The notes beneath the pieces were generated by a model that saw only the letters and a program-made list of their open reading frames with translations, did not search any database and was not told the origin of the DNA. A stretch of 64,000 nucleotides of DNA from Monodelphis domestica (taxonomy: Eukaryota > Chordata > Mammalia > Didelphimorphia > Didelphidae): contig NC_077228.1 in the NCBI RefSeq assembly GCF_027887165.1, positions 106,647,543-106,711,542 on the forward strand. The letters are read 5' to 3'. Below are positions 51,373-61,649 of the stretch, piece by piece (the first letter of the stretch is position 1; the number at the start of each line of letters is the position of its first letter). The position numbers and the translations under genes were made by a program.

Positions 51373-53234
51373 GTATTCTTTTGGAGGACAGGAACCTTGT
51401 TGGTGTTGTTGTTTTTCCCAGTCTGTCTCTGTTTTGTTGCCACCAGAAGTCTTTAACCTTTCTCTGGGATTCCACCTGAAGTGAAGAATAAAGGGGATAG
51501 CAGGTAGGGGAGAAGAAGACTTTAAATAGGAGCAACTCCAAAAAAAACAGTGGACGCTTGATTTACTAAGTTCCAAGCTCTCTTTTAAAGATACTTTTCT
51601 TCACTGGGCCCAGAGACAGTTTCTTCACAATGGGGGTGAGAGTTCCCCAGTCCCTGACTCAAAGTCCTTTCTGCTGATGGGCTTTTGGGTTTTTGATGGA
51701 GAAAGAAGGGAATTCAGTTCAAATCAACAAACATTTATGAAGCATGTGTGCTGAATGCTGGGGAGATTTTATATATTTCCAGGTTTTGGCCTTCTTAAAG
51801 CTTACTTGTCTAATGGAGGCTGAAAAGACCCATAATTAAAATGCTTAATTATAAGTTCATTTGGGAGGTGCAAAAGGCCAGCTGAAACAATACCCACTGA
51901 GGACTTTGTCAAGGAGGCCTGAGGCCATCAGGCTTACCCTAGGAGACAGCCTTTAGAATGGGGCTGTTAGTTGGATGAGTAGGCCTATTCTTGGGAAGGA
52001 ATGGAGGCCATTCCAGTTGCAGAGAACTGGGTGAATAAGTTCAGTCCAATTCTACAAACAGGTTGGGAAGAGACAAAGAGAAGAAATGAAAGTCCCTGGC
52101 CTCAAGGAGTTTGCATTTCCTAGAAAGTGGGAGAAACCATGGGCAGTATTCCCTGACCCTGGGAATAGTGGTTTGTTTTGTCTGGTTCGCCGAGGTGTGT
52201 ATGAGGAAGAAAAAAAGGAAATGTTTTCCCTAATGAATAAGGATGCCCTGGGCTGGAGATGTAGGGCTCCTGCTAAACAAATGGGGACAAGCCTCACTTA
52301 GGTTTGGATTCTTGAGGGCCTCGGGTCCTCCACTGCAGAATCCCAACCTTATCGCCACCTGGTGTAGCCAGGGCAGGGACAATCTCCTCACGGGTAGTTT
52401 CTCCAATGCTAGCCGGCTGACTGGTTTGCCTTTGGGGCTTGGAGCCTTTCTTCATCCCTTTTTCCCCCATCAACTTGAAAGACAAAATGGAGGCCCAGCC
52501 TCTGCTCTCCTTCTCTTCCTCTCCCTACCCTCACCTTCCTGGTGCTTTTCTTACCACTTCAGCCAGCAGCCCTCTAGGATCCCTCTTTTCCTGATGCCAA
52601 GTTACTCCCTCAGTGCCTCCTCCCAAGATCCCATTGCTTATGGGCATATGGCTAGATCAGACAGAGCAACAAAAAGCAGAGGGGGTGGGCAGGGAGGAGG
52701 AGATGGCATTCCTGGAGAGATGAGGTGGACTGGGAAAGGGAGGGAGGAGAGAAGAGATCTGGTCACCTGCTTTGCTCTAGCCCTGAGCTCCCTCCCTGGA
52801 GTGCTGATGCTGTCCGGAGATCCCTCGTCGATGGCATGAACTGGACAGGGCAGTGAGGGCGTCATTTCCTTGGAGAAGCTGTTGCCCAAGGGTGCCATCC
52901 TGACGTTGTGCCCCTGGACCCAGCTGCTAGCTGCCATTGGCTCTCTGACGTGAGAAGCATAATGGCTGAGCCCCCAGGACCACCATTGGACCCTGGCATT
53001 CTTGTCTAACATAAAGGGCTTGGATTAGATCGTCTCCAAAGTCCTTTTAGTTCTGTCCTTTGGGATGAGCCTGTTTCCCACATAGAGACCATTTCTTCCT
53101 GTGATAGAAGCAAGACCGAGGACAGAAGCAGCAGCATGCATATGTGCAAATATACATAGACACACGACAACATCCACGTCTCTATGCGTGTCCTTGCCCC
53201 CAGAGAGCCTCAGCACCTTCCTGTCTTTGATTGG
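51373..53234. other. Longer repeat-poor, gene-free stretch
   Basis: 51720-51900 and 52020-52110 may hold RTE-linked fragments ('caaacatttatgaagcatgt', 'ggcctcaaggagtttgcatt'). 52250-53020 looks single-copy and moderately GC-rich. Its longest frame (198 aa at 52243-52839) and the minus frame at 52638-53012 have no domains and poor coding character. 52985-53060 contains MIR-like text. Confidence 0.3.
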
Positions 53235-53495
53235 GTCCTTCGATGGTACGGTGAAGAGCGTCTCACCTAGACACAGGACAACCTCCGTCAGACATGACCT
53301 CAGACACCCCGTAGCTGTGGGACCCTGAGCAAGCCAGTTTTGTCGGTCACAAGTTCTTCATCTGTAAAATGGGGGAAATAATTATAATAACAGCTTCGCC
53401 CTCCTAGGGTCGTGAGGATAAAATGATGTAATGTAAGAAAAACTCTTCGCTAACCTGAAAGTGCTCTATAAATACTAGTCATTATTATTCATCTG
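53235..53495 (+). repeat. CORE-SINE with MIR-type 3' end
   Basis: 'cagacatgacctcagacacc', 'gggaccctgagcaagccagt', 'cttcatctgtaaaatggggg' and 'gtgctctataaatactagtc'. It is unusually CpG-retaining ('cttcgatggtacggtgaaga'). Confidence 0.7.
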
Positions 53496-53699
53496 TCCTT
53501 TAATTCTTTGTCCTTTTATAATTGTATTGAAGCCCAAAGGATACAGGTGAATGGTATGAGATAAGAATGGAAACATTTAGGTGGTGCCACATTGTAAAGA
53601 GATTTGAAAATTAAAATGATGGAGAGAAGGGCATTGCCTGCAATACTTATCAGGCATTTCTAGATCATTTATTTTTTCATTCAAAACATCATGATTGAG

Positions 53700-53882
53700 G
53701 GGCAGCTAGGTGGCACAGTGTATAGAGCTCCTGGAGTCTGGAGGACCTGGGTTCCCATCTTGGCCTCAGATACTTAAGTGACTTGCCCAAGGTCACACCG
53801 CTAGTAAGTTTCTGAGACCAGATGGGAACCCAGGTGGTCCAGATTCCAAGTCTGGTGCTCTCTCCACGGTACTGCTAGCCTC
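53700..53882. repeat. Foldback of two CORE-SINE 5' ends (inverted repeat)
   Basis: The left arm (about 53700-53775) is sense: 'ggggcagctaggtggcacag', 'cctgggttcccatcttggcc'. The right arm (about 53776-53882) is antisense: 'gacttgcccaaggtcacacc', 'gatgggaacccaggtggtcc', 'ggtactgctagcctcc'. Both arms carry 'gggttcccatct' where other copies have 'gggttcaaatct'. The arms could pair as a hairpin of roughly 70 bp. Confidence 0.8.
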
Positions 53883-53895
53883 CTCAAGCCCCTTA

Positions 53896-54108
53896 CATCT
53901 TTATTTAAAACAAAACAAAAGAAAAACTCTTGCCTTGCATCTTAGAATCAATACTGTGTATTGGTTCTAAAGCAGAAGAGTGTAAGGGCTAGGCAATGGG
54001 GGTTAAGTGACTTGCCCAGGGTCACACAGCTAGGAAGTGTCTACAGCCAGATTTGAACCCAGGAACTCCTGGCTCTCAATCCACTGAGATACCCAGCTGC
54101 CATCTTTA
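53896..54108 (-). repeat. tRNA-derived SINE, antisense, with short TSD
   Basis: 'cttgccttgcatcttagaat', 'gtgtaagggctaggcaatgg', 'agatttgaacccaggaactc' and 'ccactgagatacccagctgc'. 'catcttta' at 53896-53903 and 54101-54108 may be the TSD. Confidence 0.88.
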
Positions 54109-54289
54109 AATGATAAATAATGTGTAAATAACAAGTGCAGCATATATCCTGAGACTAAAGGAAAAGGCACAAAACCATTAGTGGGAGTTGAGAATAGGAG
54201 AAAGGAAACTCCTTTAGGGGACTGGGCAGGAATACAGAAGGTTTAGCAATGCTCTGGAAAGAAGACTTGCTGCAGAGACAGAGCCTAGC

Positions 54290-54445
54290 CAGGTTAGATC
54301 CTGGTGACCGATACGGCCTTGGGCAAGAAACTTCATCTCCCTGGACCTCTGTTTCCTCATCTGTAAAGCAAAAGGCTTGGAGTAGATGATCTCTAAGCTG
54401 ATTTTTGGCTCTGATCTGTGATTTTATAATCCTAAAGTTTCCCAA
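54290..54445 (+). repeat. CORE-SINE/MIR
   Basis: 'gccttgggcaagaaacttca', 'tctgtttcctcatctgtaaa' and 'tgatctctaagctgattttt'. Confidence 0.6.
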
Positions 54446-54479
54446 CAGAACCTATTTTGTCCAATAGTAGTTTTAGGAC

Positions 54480-54751
54480 ACAATCCATAATAGAGGACAG
54501 ATAGGTGGCATAGTGGATAGAGCATCTGGCCTGGGTCAGGAAGATCTGAGTTCAAATCTAGTCTCAGACACTTACTAGTTGTATTACCCTGAGCAAATCA
54601 CTTCACTCTTTGCCTCAGTTTCCTCATCTGTCAAATGATCTGGAGAAGGAAACGGCAACCACTGTTGTTGTTAAGAAAACTCCAAATGGGGTCATGGAGA
54701 GTCAGCCATGACTGACACCACCGAACAAGAACAAAGACAAATCCATGATAG
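54480..54751 (+). repeat. CORE-SINE with RTE/Bov-B-like end and TSD
   Basis: 'gaggacagataggtggcata', 'ctgagttcaaatctagtctc', 'tctggagaaggaaacggcaa' and 'aaatggggtcatggagagtc'. Flanks 'acaatccataatag' (54480-54493) and 'acaaatccatgatag' (54737-54751) are a slightly mutated TSD. Confidence 0.9.
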
Positions 54752-55124
54752 ACAAAGGAGGATTGCTCCAGAAGCAAAAGCTCATGGGGAGGATATGTGG
54801 CCTTGAATTCTTCTATAATCTCCAGTGGCCTTGTTTCCAAGAATTGTTAGGAATATATGATAAAATGGAACCCAGGTCAAACCTCCAACTAGTAGGTCCA
54901 GTGTCCCTCTTTAAACAACCTCTACTATCATTACCCAATAGGGAAAAGGAGGGCTCTATGTAAGGACAGTGTCCTGCATAGTGACCTTTTCCCACGTTAG
55001 CTTTTTGGGGGGACTTACTTTTCCTCTGATAATATCTCTTCAGCATAGTACATCCTCAGCCAGCCCTGTATTCACAGATTTGAAGTTAGAATAGCCCTTG
55101 AAGGCCATCTAGTCCAATCCCCTC
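54752..55124. other. Unassigned gene-free stretch
   Basis: No element recognised except a MIR-like start near 55085 ('atagcccttgaaggccatct'). Confidence 0.3.
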
Positions 55125-55262
55125 CTTTTATAGATGGAGAAACCAAGACCCCGAAAGTGACTTGCCCAGGGACACATAGCTAGGAAGTATCTGAGGTCAG
55201 ATTTGAACCCATGAACCTCTGGCCTGCATAGCCAACCCTTAATCCACTGAGCAACCTTGCTG
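55125..55262 (-). repeat. tRNA-derived SINE or MIR chimera, antisense
   Basis: 'tatagatggagaaaccaaga' (MIR-like) runs into 'acttgcccagggacacatag', 'cagatttgaacccatgaacc' and 'aatccactgagcaacc'. Confidence 0.75.
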
Positions 55263-55269
55263 GCCCCTC

Positions 55270-55335
55270 TGGTAGGTTTAATAATAACAATAATAATTAT
55301 ATAATATAATATAATAACAATAATAATTACAGCTG
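55270..55335. repeat. AT/AAC-rich tract with a 17-bp internal repeat
   Basis: 'aataacaataataatta' occurs at about 55284 and again at about 55313, separated by (ataat)n-like sequence. Confidence 0.7.
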
Positions 55336-55514
55336 ACATTTAAATTTTGCTTTAAAGTCTTCAGAATCATTTAGATTTGTTTTATTGGAGCTTCATAATT
55401 TTTGAGAGTAGGTACTAAAGATGTTATCTCCATTTTACAGATGACAAAACTGAGGTTAAGGAGAGTGAATGCCTTGCCCATTTGTCTAACAGCATATAAT
55501 ATCAGAAATAGAAT

Positions 55515-55885
55515 TTCATAGCTGCGTGACTGTGGTCAAGTCATTTAACCCCCATTTCCTGGCCCAGTGATGGCAAACCTGTAGCACAGGTGCCAAAGAT
55601 GGCACACAGAGCGTTCTCTGTGGGCTCATGAGCCAGAATTCGTAACTAGAAAGGCAGAGGGGGACCTAAGCAGAGCTGCTCCCTTCCCCCTCTCCATCGG
55701 TCTGATGACATTTTTTCACATCCCCGGCCTCTCTGCCCAGCAGCCCAATGACATTCAGTGGGGGAGGGTGGTGGCGGGCCCAGCACTCCATCTCTAAAAG
55801 GTTCACCATCACTGACTTTGCCCTTACCACCCCTCTGCCTTTGTACTGATACTTAGTCTCAATTCTTAGAACGTAAGGGTGGGGA
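55515..55885 (+). repeat. tRNA-derived SINE split by a hAT insertion
   Basis: Left piece (55515-55564): 'gctgcgtgactgtggtcaag', 'cccccatttcctggcc'. Right piece (about 55815-55885): 'gcccttaccacccctctgcc', 'ttgtactgatacttagtctc'. The break falls in the segment that reads 'attgcctagccctta' in intact copies. Confidence 0.85.
55565..55814 (+). mobile_element. Nonautonomous hAT-type element, copy 3, nested in a SINE
   Basis: It starts 'cagtgatggcaaacct' and ends 'aggttcaccatcactg'. The ends are near-perfect inverted repeats, the best-preserved pair in the window (250 bp). The interior shares 'gagctgctcccttccccctc' and 'cccagcagcccaat'. The flanks (tcctggcc/actttgcc) are diverged, but both derive from the SINE. 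Confidence 0.9.
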
Positions 55886-56182
55886 AAAAGAAAAACTGAA
55901 TTCACAGAAACAAAGTTTAGATAAAAGATGGCTCTTATCTTCATACAGGGCCTTACAAGGCTGTTGTAAGAAAAAATATTCCATTTAGTTTAAAGAACTA
56001 AATAATAGGCTAGAAAGACTGATTTGGGAGCCAAGGGATTTGTGGCCTATGTGCTCCCTCTGCTACTATTGCCCAAGGTCACTTGGGAGGAGGGAGTAAC
56101 TAACCCATTTGGGGCAAGACAGCGATTTTCTTAGGCTTTGTTTTATGCCACTGCAAAATAACCAGGTCGGAGCTTTTGTAAC

Positions 56183-56449
56183 CTACTATTAATTGTTGTT
56201 CTTCTTCATTCATTTCAATTGTGAGTCCATTTGGGGTTTTCTTGGCAAAGATACTAGAGTAGTTCTCCATTTCTTTCTCTGACTCATTTTACAGATGAGG
56301 AAACTGAGGGAGACAGAGTTAAGTGATTTGCCCAAGGTCACACAGCTAGAAAGTGTCTGAGACTGGATTAGAACTTGGGGAGACAAGTCTTCCTGACTCC
56401 AGGCCTGGTGCTCTATCTGCTGCGCCACCCAGCTGCCCAGCTACTATTA
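56183..56449 (-). repeat. CORE-SINE with RTE-like end, antisense, 9-bp TSD
   Basis: The body (56192-56440) has 'tccatttggggttttcttgg', 'attttacagatgaggaaact', 'gatttgcccaaggtcacaca' and 'ctgctgcgccacccagctgc'. The exact repeat 'ctactatta' is at 56183-56191 and 56441-56449. Confidence 0.92.
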
Positions 56450-56701
56450 GTAGGACTCATCTTTTTCCTGTTTCTTCTCCTTCTTCCAATTCATTAAGGT
56501 AAGTATTCCCCCCTTTTCTGTTTTACTTTAGCTCCTTATACTCTCTCAGCAGTCTCCTTCACTTCCCCAGCTTCAACTGCCTACTCACACCAAACTGCCA
56601 AATCTCCATCACTGATGTTGATCTCTCTTCTGATCTAGAGACTGCATCTTCATTGCATAAACCTGCCTGCAGGACATCTCCAAGCTCTGGAGTTCAACCA
56701 T

Positions 56702-56902
56702 ATCCTTGTAACTTTTTTTTTTTACTTTTACCTTCTGTCTTCAGAGGCAGAAGAGAGGTTAAGGCTAGGTAATTAGGATTAAATGCCCAGAGTCACACAG
56801 CTAGAAAGTCTCTGAGGTCAAATTTGAACTCAGATGCTCCCAATTCCAAGGCTGGCTCTTAACCCACTGGGCCACCTAGCTGCCCCACATCCTTGTAACT
56901 TT
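56702..56902 (-). repeat. tRNA-derived SINE, antisense, with 14-bp TSD
   Basis: The body (56716-56888) has 'ttttaccttctgtcttcaga', 'atgcccagagtcacacagct', 'aatttgaactcagatgctcc' and 'cactgggccacctagctgcc'. 'atccttgtaacttt' flanks it at 56702-56715 and 56889-56902. The last T's merge with the tail. Confidence 0.92.
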
Positions 56903-57295
56903 GAACATGATCTTTCTCCTAAATAGTGACCTTCCTCCTGATTCTTCTATTTCAAGGGTGCCATTATTCACACAGGCTCAGAGTTTTTCTTTCTGAAACA
57001 TGGAGCTAACTCATAGTGGGGAGGAAAGAGGTTAAGCAGGTTTTCTTTTATTTGAAGAAGACGTTTAAAAAAGTGACTTTTTAAAGTCAGTCTCTTGACT
57101 GACATAAAGCCTTTTTTAAGGCTCTGGAAGCTAAGAACATCCCTTAAAGCTCTGTGCATGGGATTACTCACTGATGGCTAGAGAGACTGGTTCTTCATTA
57201 TTTTTCCCTCCAGAACTTCTCTTTGGTTGCAGAGACTTTGTAACATTCTCATGTCTTTGTTTTGCTGAATTTCTATCTCTATCTGTGTCAGAAAA
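56903..57295. other. Unassigned gene-free stretch
   Basis: No element recognised. The short minus frames have no domain. Confidence 0.3.
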
Positions 57296-57524
57296 AATGT
57301 TTTCTGGGTGCATCTGGGTAGCTCAGTGGATTGAGAGCCAGGCCTAGAGACGGGAGGTCCTAGGTTCAAATTTGGCCTCAGACACTTCCCAGCTATGTGA
57401 CTCTGGGCAAGTCACTTGACCCCCATTACCTAGCCCTTACCACTCTTCTGCCTTGGAGCCAATACACAATATTGACTCCAAGACAGAAGGTAAAGGTTAA
57501 AAAAAAAAAGAAAGAATGTTTTCT
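57296..57524 (+). repeat. Full-length tRNA-derived SINE with 10-bp TSD
   Basis: The body (57306-57514) has 'gcatctgggtagctcagtgg', 'cctaggttcaaatttggcct', 'gactctgggcaagtcacttg' and 'agacagaaggtaaaggttaa'. 'aatgttttct' is repeated exactly at 57296-57305 and 57515-57524. Confidence 0.93.
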
Positions 57525-57937
57525 ATGTGTGCAATTAAAAAAATTCTTTTCAAAAAGCATTTAAGCTGAGTATATGGCAGGGAGGGGGGCAGAGAGATAA
57601 TGAGAAAGAGAAAGATGGGAGTTGGGGAGACTAAATGGCTGCCATCAGCTTTTTGATAATTAGCAAGGTTGGGGTAAGAGATGGGGGGGGAAATTCCTAT
57701 GATGATGGAAGGTTACACTATCTTTGGAATGTCCAGGACCAGGTCATTGCATTCTGGATGGTTCAGAGCAATGATCCAAGACCTTGGCATACAGAGGATC
57801 CTCAGTAATGTCAGCTAAGTCTTTCAGAGTCAAGGAAAGATCATGATCTGCAGAGGGGCAACAAAATGCCAGGGAGCCCTGTGACAGATACAGACTTGTC
57901 CTAGAAATGCTGACAGGTATTTTGTTATACTGTGAAG
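57525..57937. other. Unassigned, purine-rich at 57575-57690
   Basis: 'gggaggggggcagagagata' and 'agatgggggggg' runs. Nothing else recognised. Confidence 0.35.
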
Positions 57938-58168
57938 GGCTAGGGCCATGTTAGCACACGTGCCCCAGTGTGCCAGAGGGGGCTGCTCTGTTCCCCCTCT
58001 GCACTACTCCTGAGGTCATTTTTTTGCATGCTCTGCTCCTCTGCCCAGCTGCCCAATGCCAAGACTTCCTCCCTCCACTGTCTTGAGTAATGTGGGGAGA
58101 TCACAGGCCCCTTGAAGGTGCAGTTTGGGTGTGCAATCTCTAAAAGGTTCACCAGTGCTGGGGTAGGG
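57938..58168 (+). mobile_element. Nonautonomous hAT-type element, copy 4, with 8-bp TSD
   Basis: The element (57946-58160, 215 bp) starts 'ccatgttagcacacg' and ends 'aggttcaccagtgctg'. The interior has 'gggctgctctgttccccctc' and 'cccagctgcccaat'. Flanks 'ggctaggg' (57938-57945) and 'gggtaggg' (58161-58168) differ at one base. Confidence 0.85.
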
Positions 58169-58379
58169 CATTTTCTTCAACTTCCTTCTTTTATTGCATC
58201 ACCAGGAAATCTTTCCTGATCTGCCTTAGTAGTAGAGACTTCCCTCTAAGACTAGCTCCCTAGGAAAGCCCTTTGGCCACTCTACACTCTTGCTTTTCCT
58301 ATTGTCACATGAGAATGATAATCATTTTTAAAATAGCTTAGGTTTGTGGATGGTTTATGCAATGTTTTCATTTACTTGT

Positions 58380-58810
58380 GTCAATGACCTCATTGATCTT
58401 ACTAGTGTGGGTCCTGCTACCATCCCTACCCATTCAAGGTATCTCATCTTGTGCTGCTCCTGCCTCCATAAATCCTCCATAGAGATTCTACCCAATTTGC
58501 TAGAGGCTTTTTGCCACTTTCTGGATACCAATGTGGCACTTGTTCTATCCTTTTATCTTTTGCTTTCACTATATGACCAACCCACTGCTTGCTGAGCACA
58601 TTTCCTGGGTGGTGTCTTCTTAAACTACTTGTCACACAGAAGTCATCTTTGGCAATAAAGTGGTCAGCTACTACTCTCTGTATATCCTCCCCACTGCTTT
58701 TGTGTCATGTACAAGTCATATTCTTCTGAGATCAGAGTTTATGATTCATAGCCATATATAGTATCCTGTCTTCATCTCAACCTGATTCATCTTTAAGTCC
58801 TCTTTGTGGA
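58380..58810 (-). mobile_element. RTE-type LINE relic, antisense
   Basis: The minus-strand frame 58635-58444 reads 'QWVGHIVKAKDKRIEQV', 'HWYPESGKKPL' and 'WVESLWRIYG'. This has the spacing of the C-terminal tail of RTE-class ORF2 proteins (WxGHxxR...D.R...W.P...K..). Upstream minus-strand sequence to about 58810 is probably the same element with broken frames. It is distinct from the Bov-B-like fragment at 29642. Only an isolated fragment survives. Confidence 0.6.
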
Positions 58811-58959
58811 AGAGGATTGGAAGAATATTAATTTTTTATGAATTTTTATGTAAGAAAGTAGTTTGACTTCATCGAAATATCTGAACAGTTTCCCAAATGC
58901 CATTCTAGCCCTTTTTCTCCCACCTGTTCAATTTTGGGCCTGGCTCATTGTCCACTTGT

Positions 58960-59235
58960 AGAATATGTGTAGTCATAGGCTGAGTGAGCTTCCCACCAAC
59001 AACATGTCACAAGTGGGACCACTTCCTCACTGTTCCTCTCACAAAGCACTCCATCTCTCAGGTCTGGGTATTGTCACTGGCTGTGTCCCATATCCTCAAT
59101 GCTCTCCCTTCTCATTTCTGCCTCCTGGCTTCCCAGGCTTCCTTCAAGTCCCATCCAAAATCCTACTGTCTACAGGAAGGCTTTCTGGATTTGCCTTAAT
59201 GCTAGTGCCTTCTCTCTGAGATAATCTCCAATTTA
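58960..59235 (+). repeat. L2/CR1-type LINE 3' relic
   Basis: 'cactgttcctctcacaaagc', 'ccaggcttccttcaagtccc', 'aaatcctactgtctacagga' and 'aaggctttctggatttgcct' are L2 3' phrases in order. Confidence 0.6.
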
Positions 59236-59239
59236 GCCT

Positions 59240-59740
59240 GTGTAGATTGACAGACAGACAGATAGGTAGATAGCCACATAGATATACAGATGGATAGATA
59301 CACAGATGATACTCTCTGCTCTCAAGGAGCTCACAATCTTAATAGAGAAGACAACATGCAAACTGCTTGGTTCAAATAAGATATAGATAACCATCCATCC
59401 ATCTATCTATCTGTATCTTATCTATCTATATATCCATCTCTTATTTATGTATCTATCTTTTTGAATCTTATTTGAACAAAGTTGTCTGCATGTTGTCTCC
59501 TATTATGGTGATCTCCTTGGGAATAGGGAATATCCATATATTCATACGTAGATGAATAGATATGGATCTCTGTATCTGTCTGTCTTTGTATTTAGCCATC
59601 TATCTTTGTATCTATCTACACCTTATTTTAACAAAACTGTTTGCATGTTGCCTCTTCTATTAATATTGTGAGCTCCTTGAAAGCAGGAACCATTTTGGGG
59701 GCATACAGTAAGTGCTTGATAAATACTCACTGACTTAACA
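59240..59740. repeat. GATA/TATC repeat cluster with inverted RTE-SINE pieces
   Basis: Three related ~60-bp pieces are present. Piece A (59312-59385, sense) has 'ggagctcacaatcttaatag' and 'gacaacatgcaaactgcttg'. Pieces B (59460-59520) and C (59622-59690) are its reverse complement ('gtctgcatgttgtctcctat', 'gtttgcatgttgcctcttct'). Between and around them are (gata)n and (atct)n runs. A can pair with B or C. C ends in L2-like 'gtgagctccttgaaagcagg'. Confidence 0.8.
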
Positions 59741-59923
59741 ATTGTCATTTTTCATCTCACTGCTTTTTCCTGTATAGATCAATAGACTGGTCTCTCTCTA
59801 GTGGTTGTGGATCTCATGGAGGAAGCCCTGACCTATTCTGGAGCTTGAGGCTATTAATACATTGTCTTCTAAAAACATCTGGAGGACTCTTTATCTTTAA
59901 AGAATCAATTTTTTTCTGCCCAG

Positions 59924-60527
59924 TGTAATAAGGGATTATTTGATGATAAATGATAACTGAAGATCAGAGCTGTTAATCTTCTCCCTTCCTCCTTTTGCCC
60001 TCCTTAGTTTCCCTCCCTCCTTGTTCCTCCTCCTCCCTTCCTCCCTCCCTTTCCAATTGCTTCTTCTGTTAGTCTTTCTAAATCAACTCAGAGTAAATAT
60101 TATGGTGTATCAAATCACTTCTTTCTCTTCTCTAAGATTAAGTAAGGGGTTTATTGGGAGAAAGGAAAGATAAGAAAATGGAGGGAAAGAGGGTTTAGGA
60201 TTTCCCTATCTCTAGAATAAATTCCTAGGTTGAAGGATGGTGGAATATAGTTCAGATTGGGAAAATGGGTTAACAGGTCTGGAAGTTCAGTCACTATATC
60301 ATAGCAGAGAAAATCAGAGAGAGCTGAACTTTTGTCCTTTCTTTCTGTCCCAAAGCCAAGAGACCCCTTCTCCTTTCTGTCTCCAAGGCCAAAAGACCCC
60401 CAGACTTCAGTTGGTCAGATTCTTTTTTCCTCACATTCCAATCAGAATGTTCTCCTTTGAGCAACAGCTCAGCCATCCCAGTTACTCCGACTCCATTGCA
60501 AACTTTTCCCATTTTCTCACTTCCACA
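59924..60527 (-). mobile_element. Solo LTR of an endogenous retrovirus, inverted relative of 17695-18372
   Basis: The + strand runs from 'tgtaataagggattattt' to 'tcacttccaca', so on the minus strand it starts TG and ends CA. It aligns with the 17695 LTR through 'tggaatgtg', the polyadenylation region ('ggggtttattggg' on +, about 60147) and the terminal 'tgataactgaagatcagagc'. No clear TSD remains and no internal retroviral sequence is present. The 148-aa plus-strand frame (60237-60683) is antisense to the LTR and not a gene. Confidence 0.75.
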
Positions 60528-60658
60528 ACATCACACCAGGATCTCCCTGTTCATGTCCTCTATGAAAGTGGCAAACCCTGTTATGTCCCTTGCTCCAGAA
60601 CTGTTAATAAAAGGTATCTCTGTGGTTACATCTATCAGGGAATCTTGCATGATCTTAG

Positions 60659-60869
60659 CATAAAGATAGGAGAGAGCAGCTAGGTGACTCAGTGGACTGA
60701 GAGTCTGGCTCAGAGATAGGAGGTCTTGAATTCAATTCTGGTCTCGGACACTTCCTCACTGTGTGACCCTGACCAAGTCCCTTAAATCCCATTGTCTAGC
60801 CTTAGAACCGATACACAGTATTGATTCTAAGATGGATAGTAGGGGTTCAAAACAACAACACCATAAAGA
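60659..60869 (+). repeat. tRNA-derived SINE with 8-bp TSD
   Basis: The body (60667-60861) has 'gagagcagctaggtgactca', 'cttgaattcaattctggtct', 'gtgaccctgaccaagtccct' and 'agatggatagtaggggttca'. About 20 bases of the 'actcttctgccttgg' region are deleted. 'cataaaga' flanks it at 60659-60666 and 60862-60869. Confidence 0.9.
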
Positions 60870-61325
60870 CCCTCTTTAAAGGAATGCTTTTTTTAAGGTT
60901 ATATTTTGTCCTACCAATTATTTTTAGAAAATCAAAAAATGAATAGACCAAAAAACCCATTGGGTTCTTCTATTCTCTGTATTCTTCAGTCAGTAGTGCT
61001 TATGATCTCATTTTACAGAAAATACATTGTAGCTCATTTTTTTTGTGGCACTTTACAAAGTTGTTGATAGGAAATAATTTTCTTTTGAAAGAAGATTATT
61101 AATTAATTATAATTCCCTTCCTCCAGTTAGGAAAACTAAGGGCTAATGGCCTGAGGTAACTTGCCCAAATTAGAATCAAAATTCTGACTCCAAGTTTAAT
61201 GTTCTTTGCACATTCTCTACCGACATTTTTCTTGGAGATCTTGAGGACAAATGTATTAACTTGAGGCAAATACTTCAGAAGTTTTCTTTGTAGTGTAAAA
61301 TGTTCATTATTTGTATAGACCCAAA
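60870..61325. other. Unassigned; MIR-like relic near 61010-61210
   Basis: 'ctaagggctaatggcctgag' and 'gtaacttgcccaaattagaa' suggest an antisense MIR. The rest is AT-rich. Confidence 0.4.
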
Positions 61326-61329
61326 AATT

Positions 61330-61645
61330 TCCAGTTGTGGCATCTGTTCCTGAAATACTCTATCCTCCCCTCCACCACTTAGAATGCCTTGCATCTTTCA
61401 AGATTCAGCTCAAATCCGACCTTCTGCAGGAGACTTTTTCCATCCACAGCTTCCAGTGCCTCTCCCTTCTGAGATTAACTTCTCTCTGCTCTGTATGTAT
61501 CTTATATGTGCTGGATTATTTAAATAATTACATATTTGCATAATTGACATAGAAGGTAAGCTCCTCTGGGAACTGTTTTTGCTTTTTTGGGGTACCCCAG
61601 TGTTTAGAATATTGCCTGCCATTTAGAAATCACTTAATCAATGCT
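61330..61645 (+). repeat. L2/CR1-type LINE 3' relic
   Basis: 'catctttcaagattcagctc', 'ccgaccttctgcaggagact', 'gaaggtaagctcctctggga' and 'gaaatcacttaatcaatgct' match the L2 3' terminal order. Confidence 0.6.
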
Positions 61646-61649
61646 ACAT

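Noticed and set aside
52243-52839. 198-aa plus-strand frame
   Set aside because: One of the longest frames in the window, but no family resemblance and a competing 124-aa frame on the other strand.
60237-60683. 148-aa plus-strand frame considered as a gene
   Set aside because: It lies antisense within a solo LTR and is not conserved in the sister LTR at 17.7 kb.
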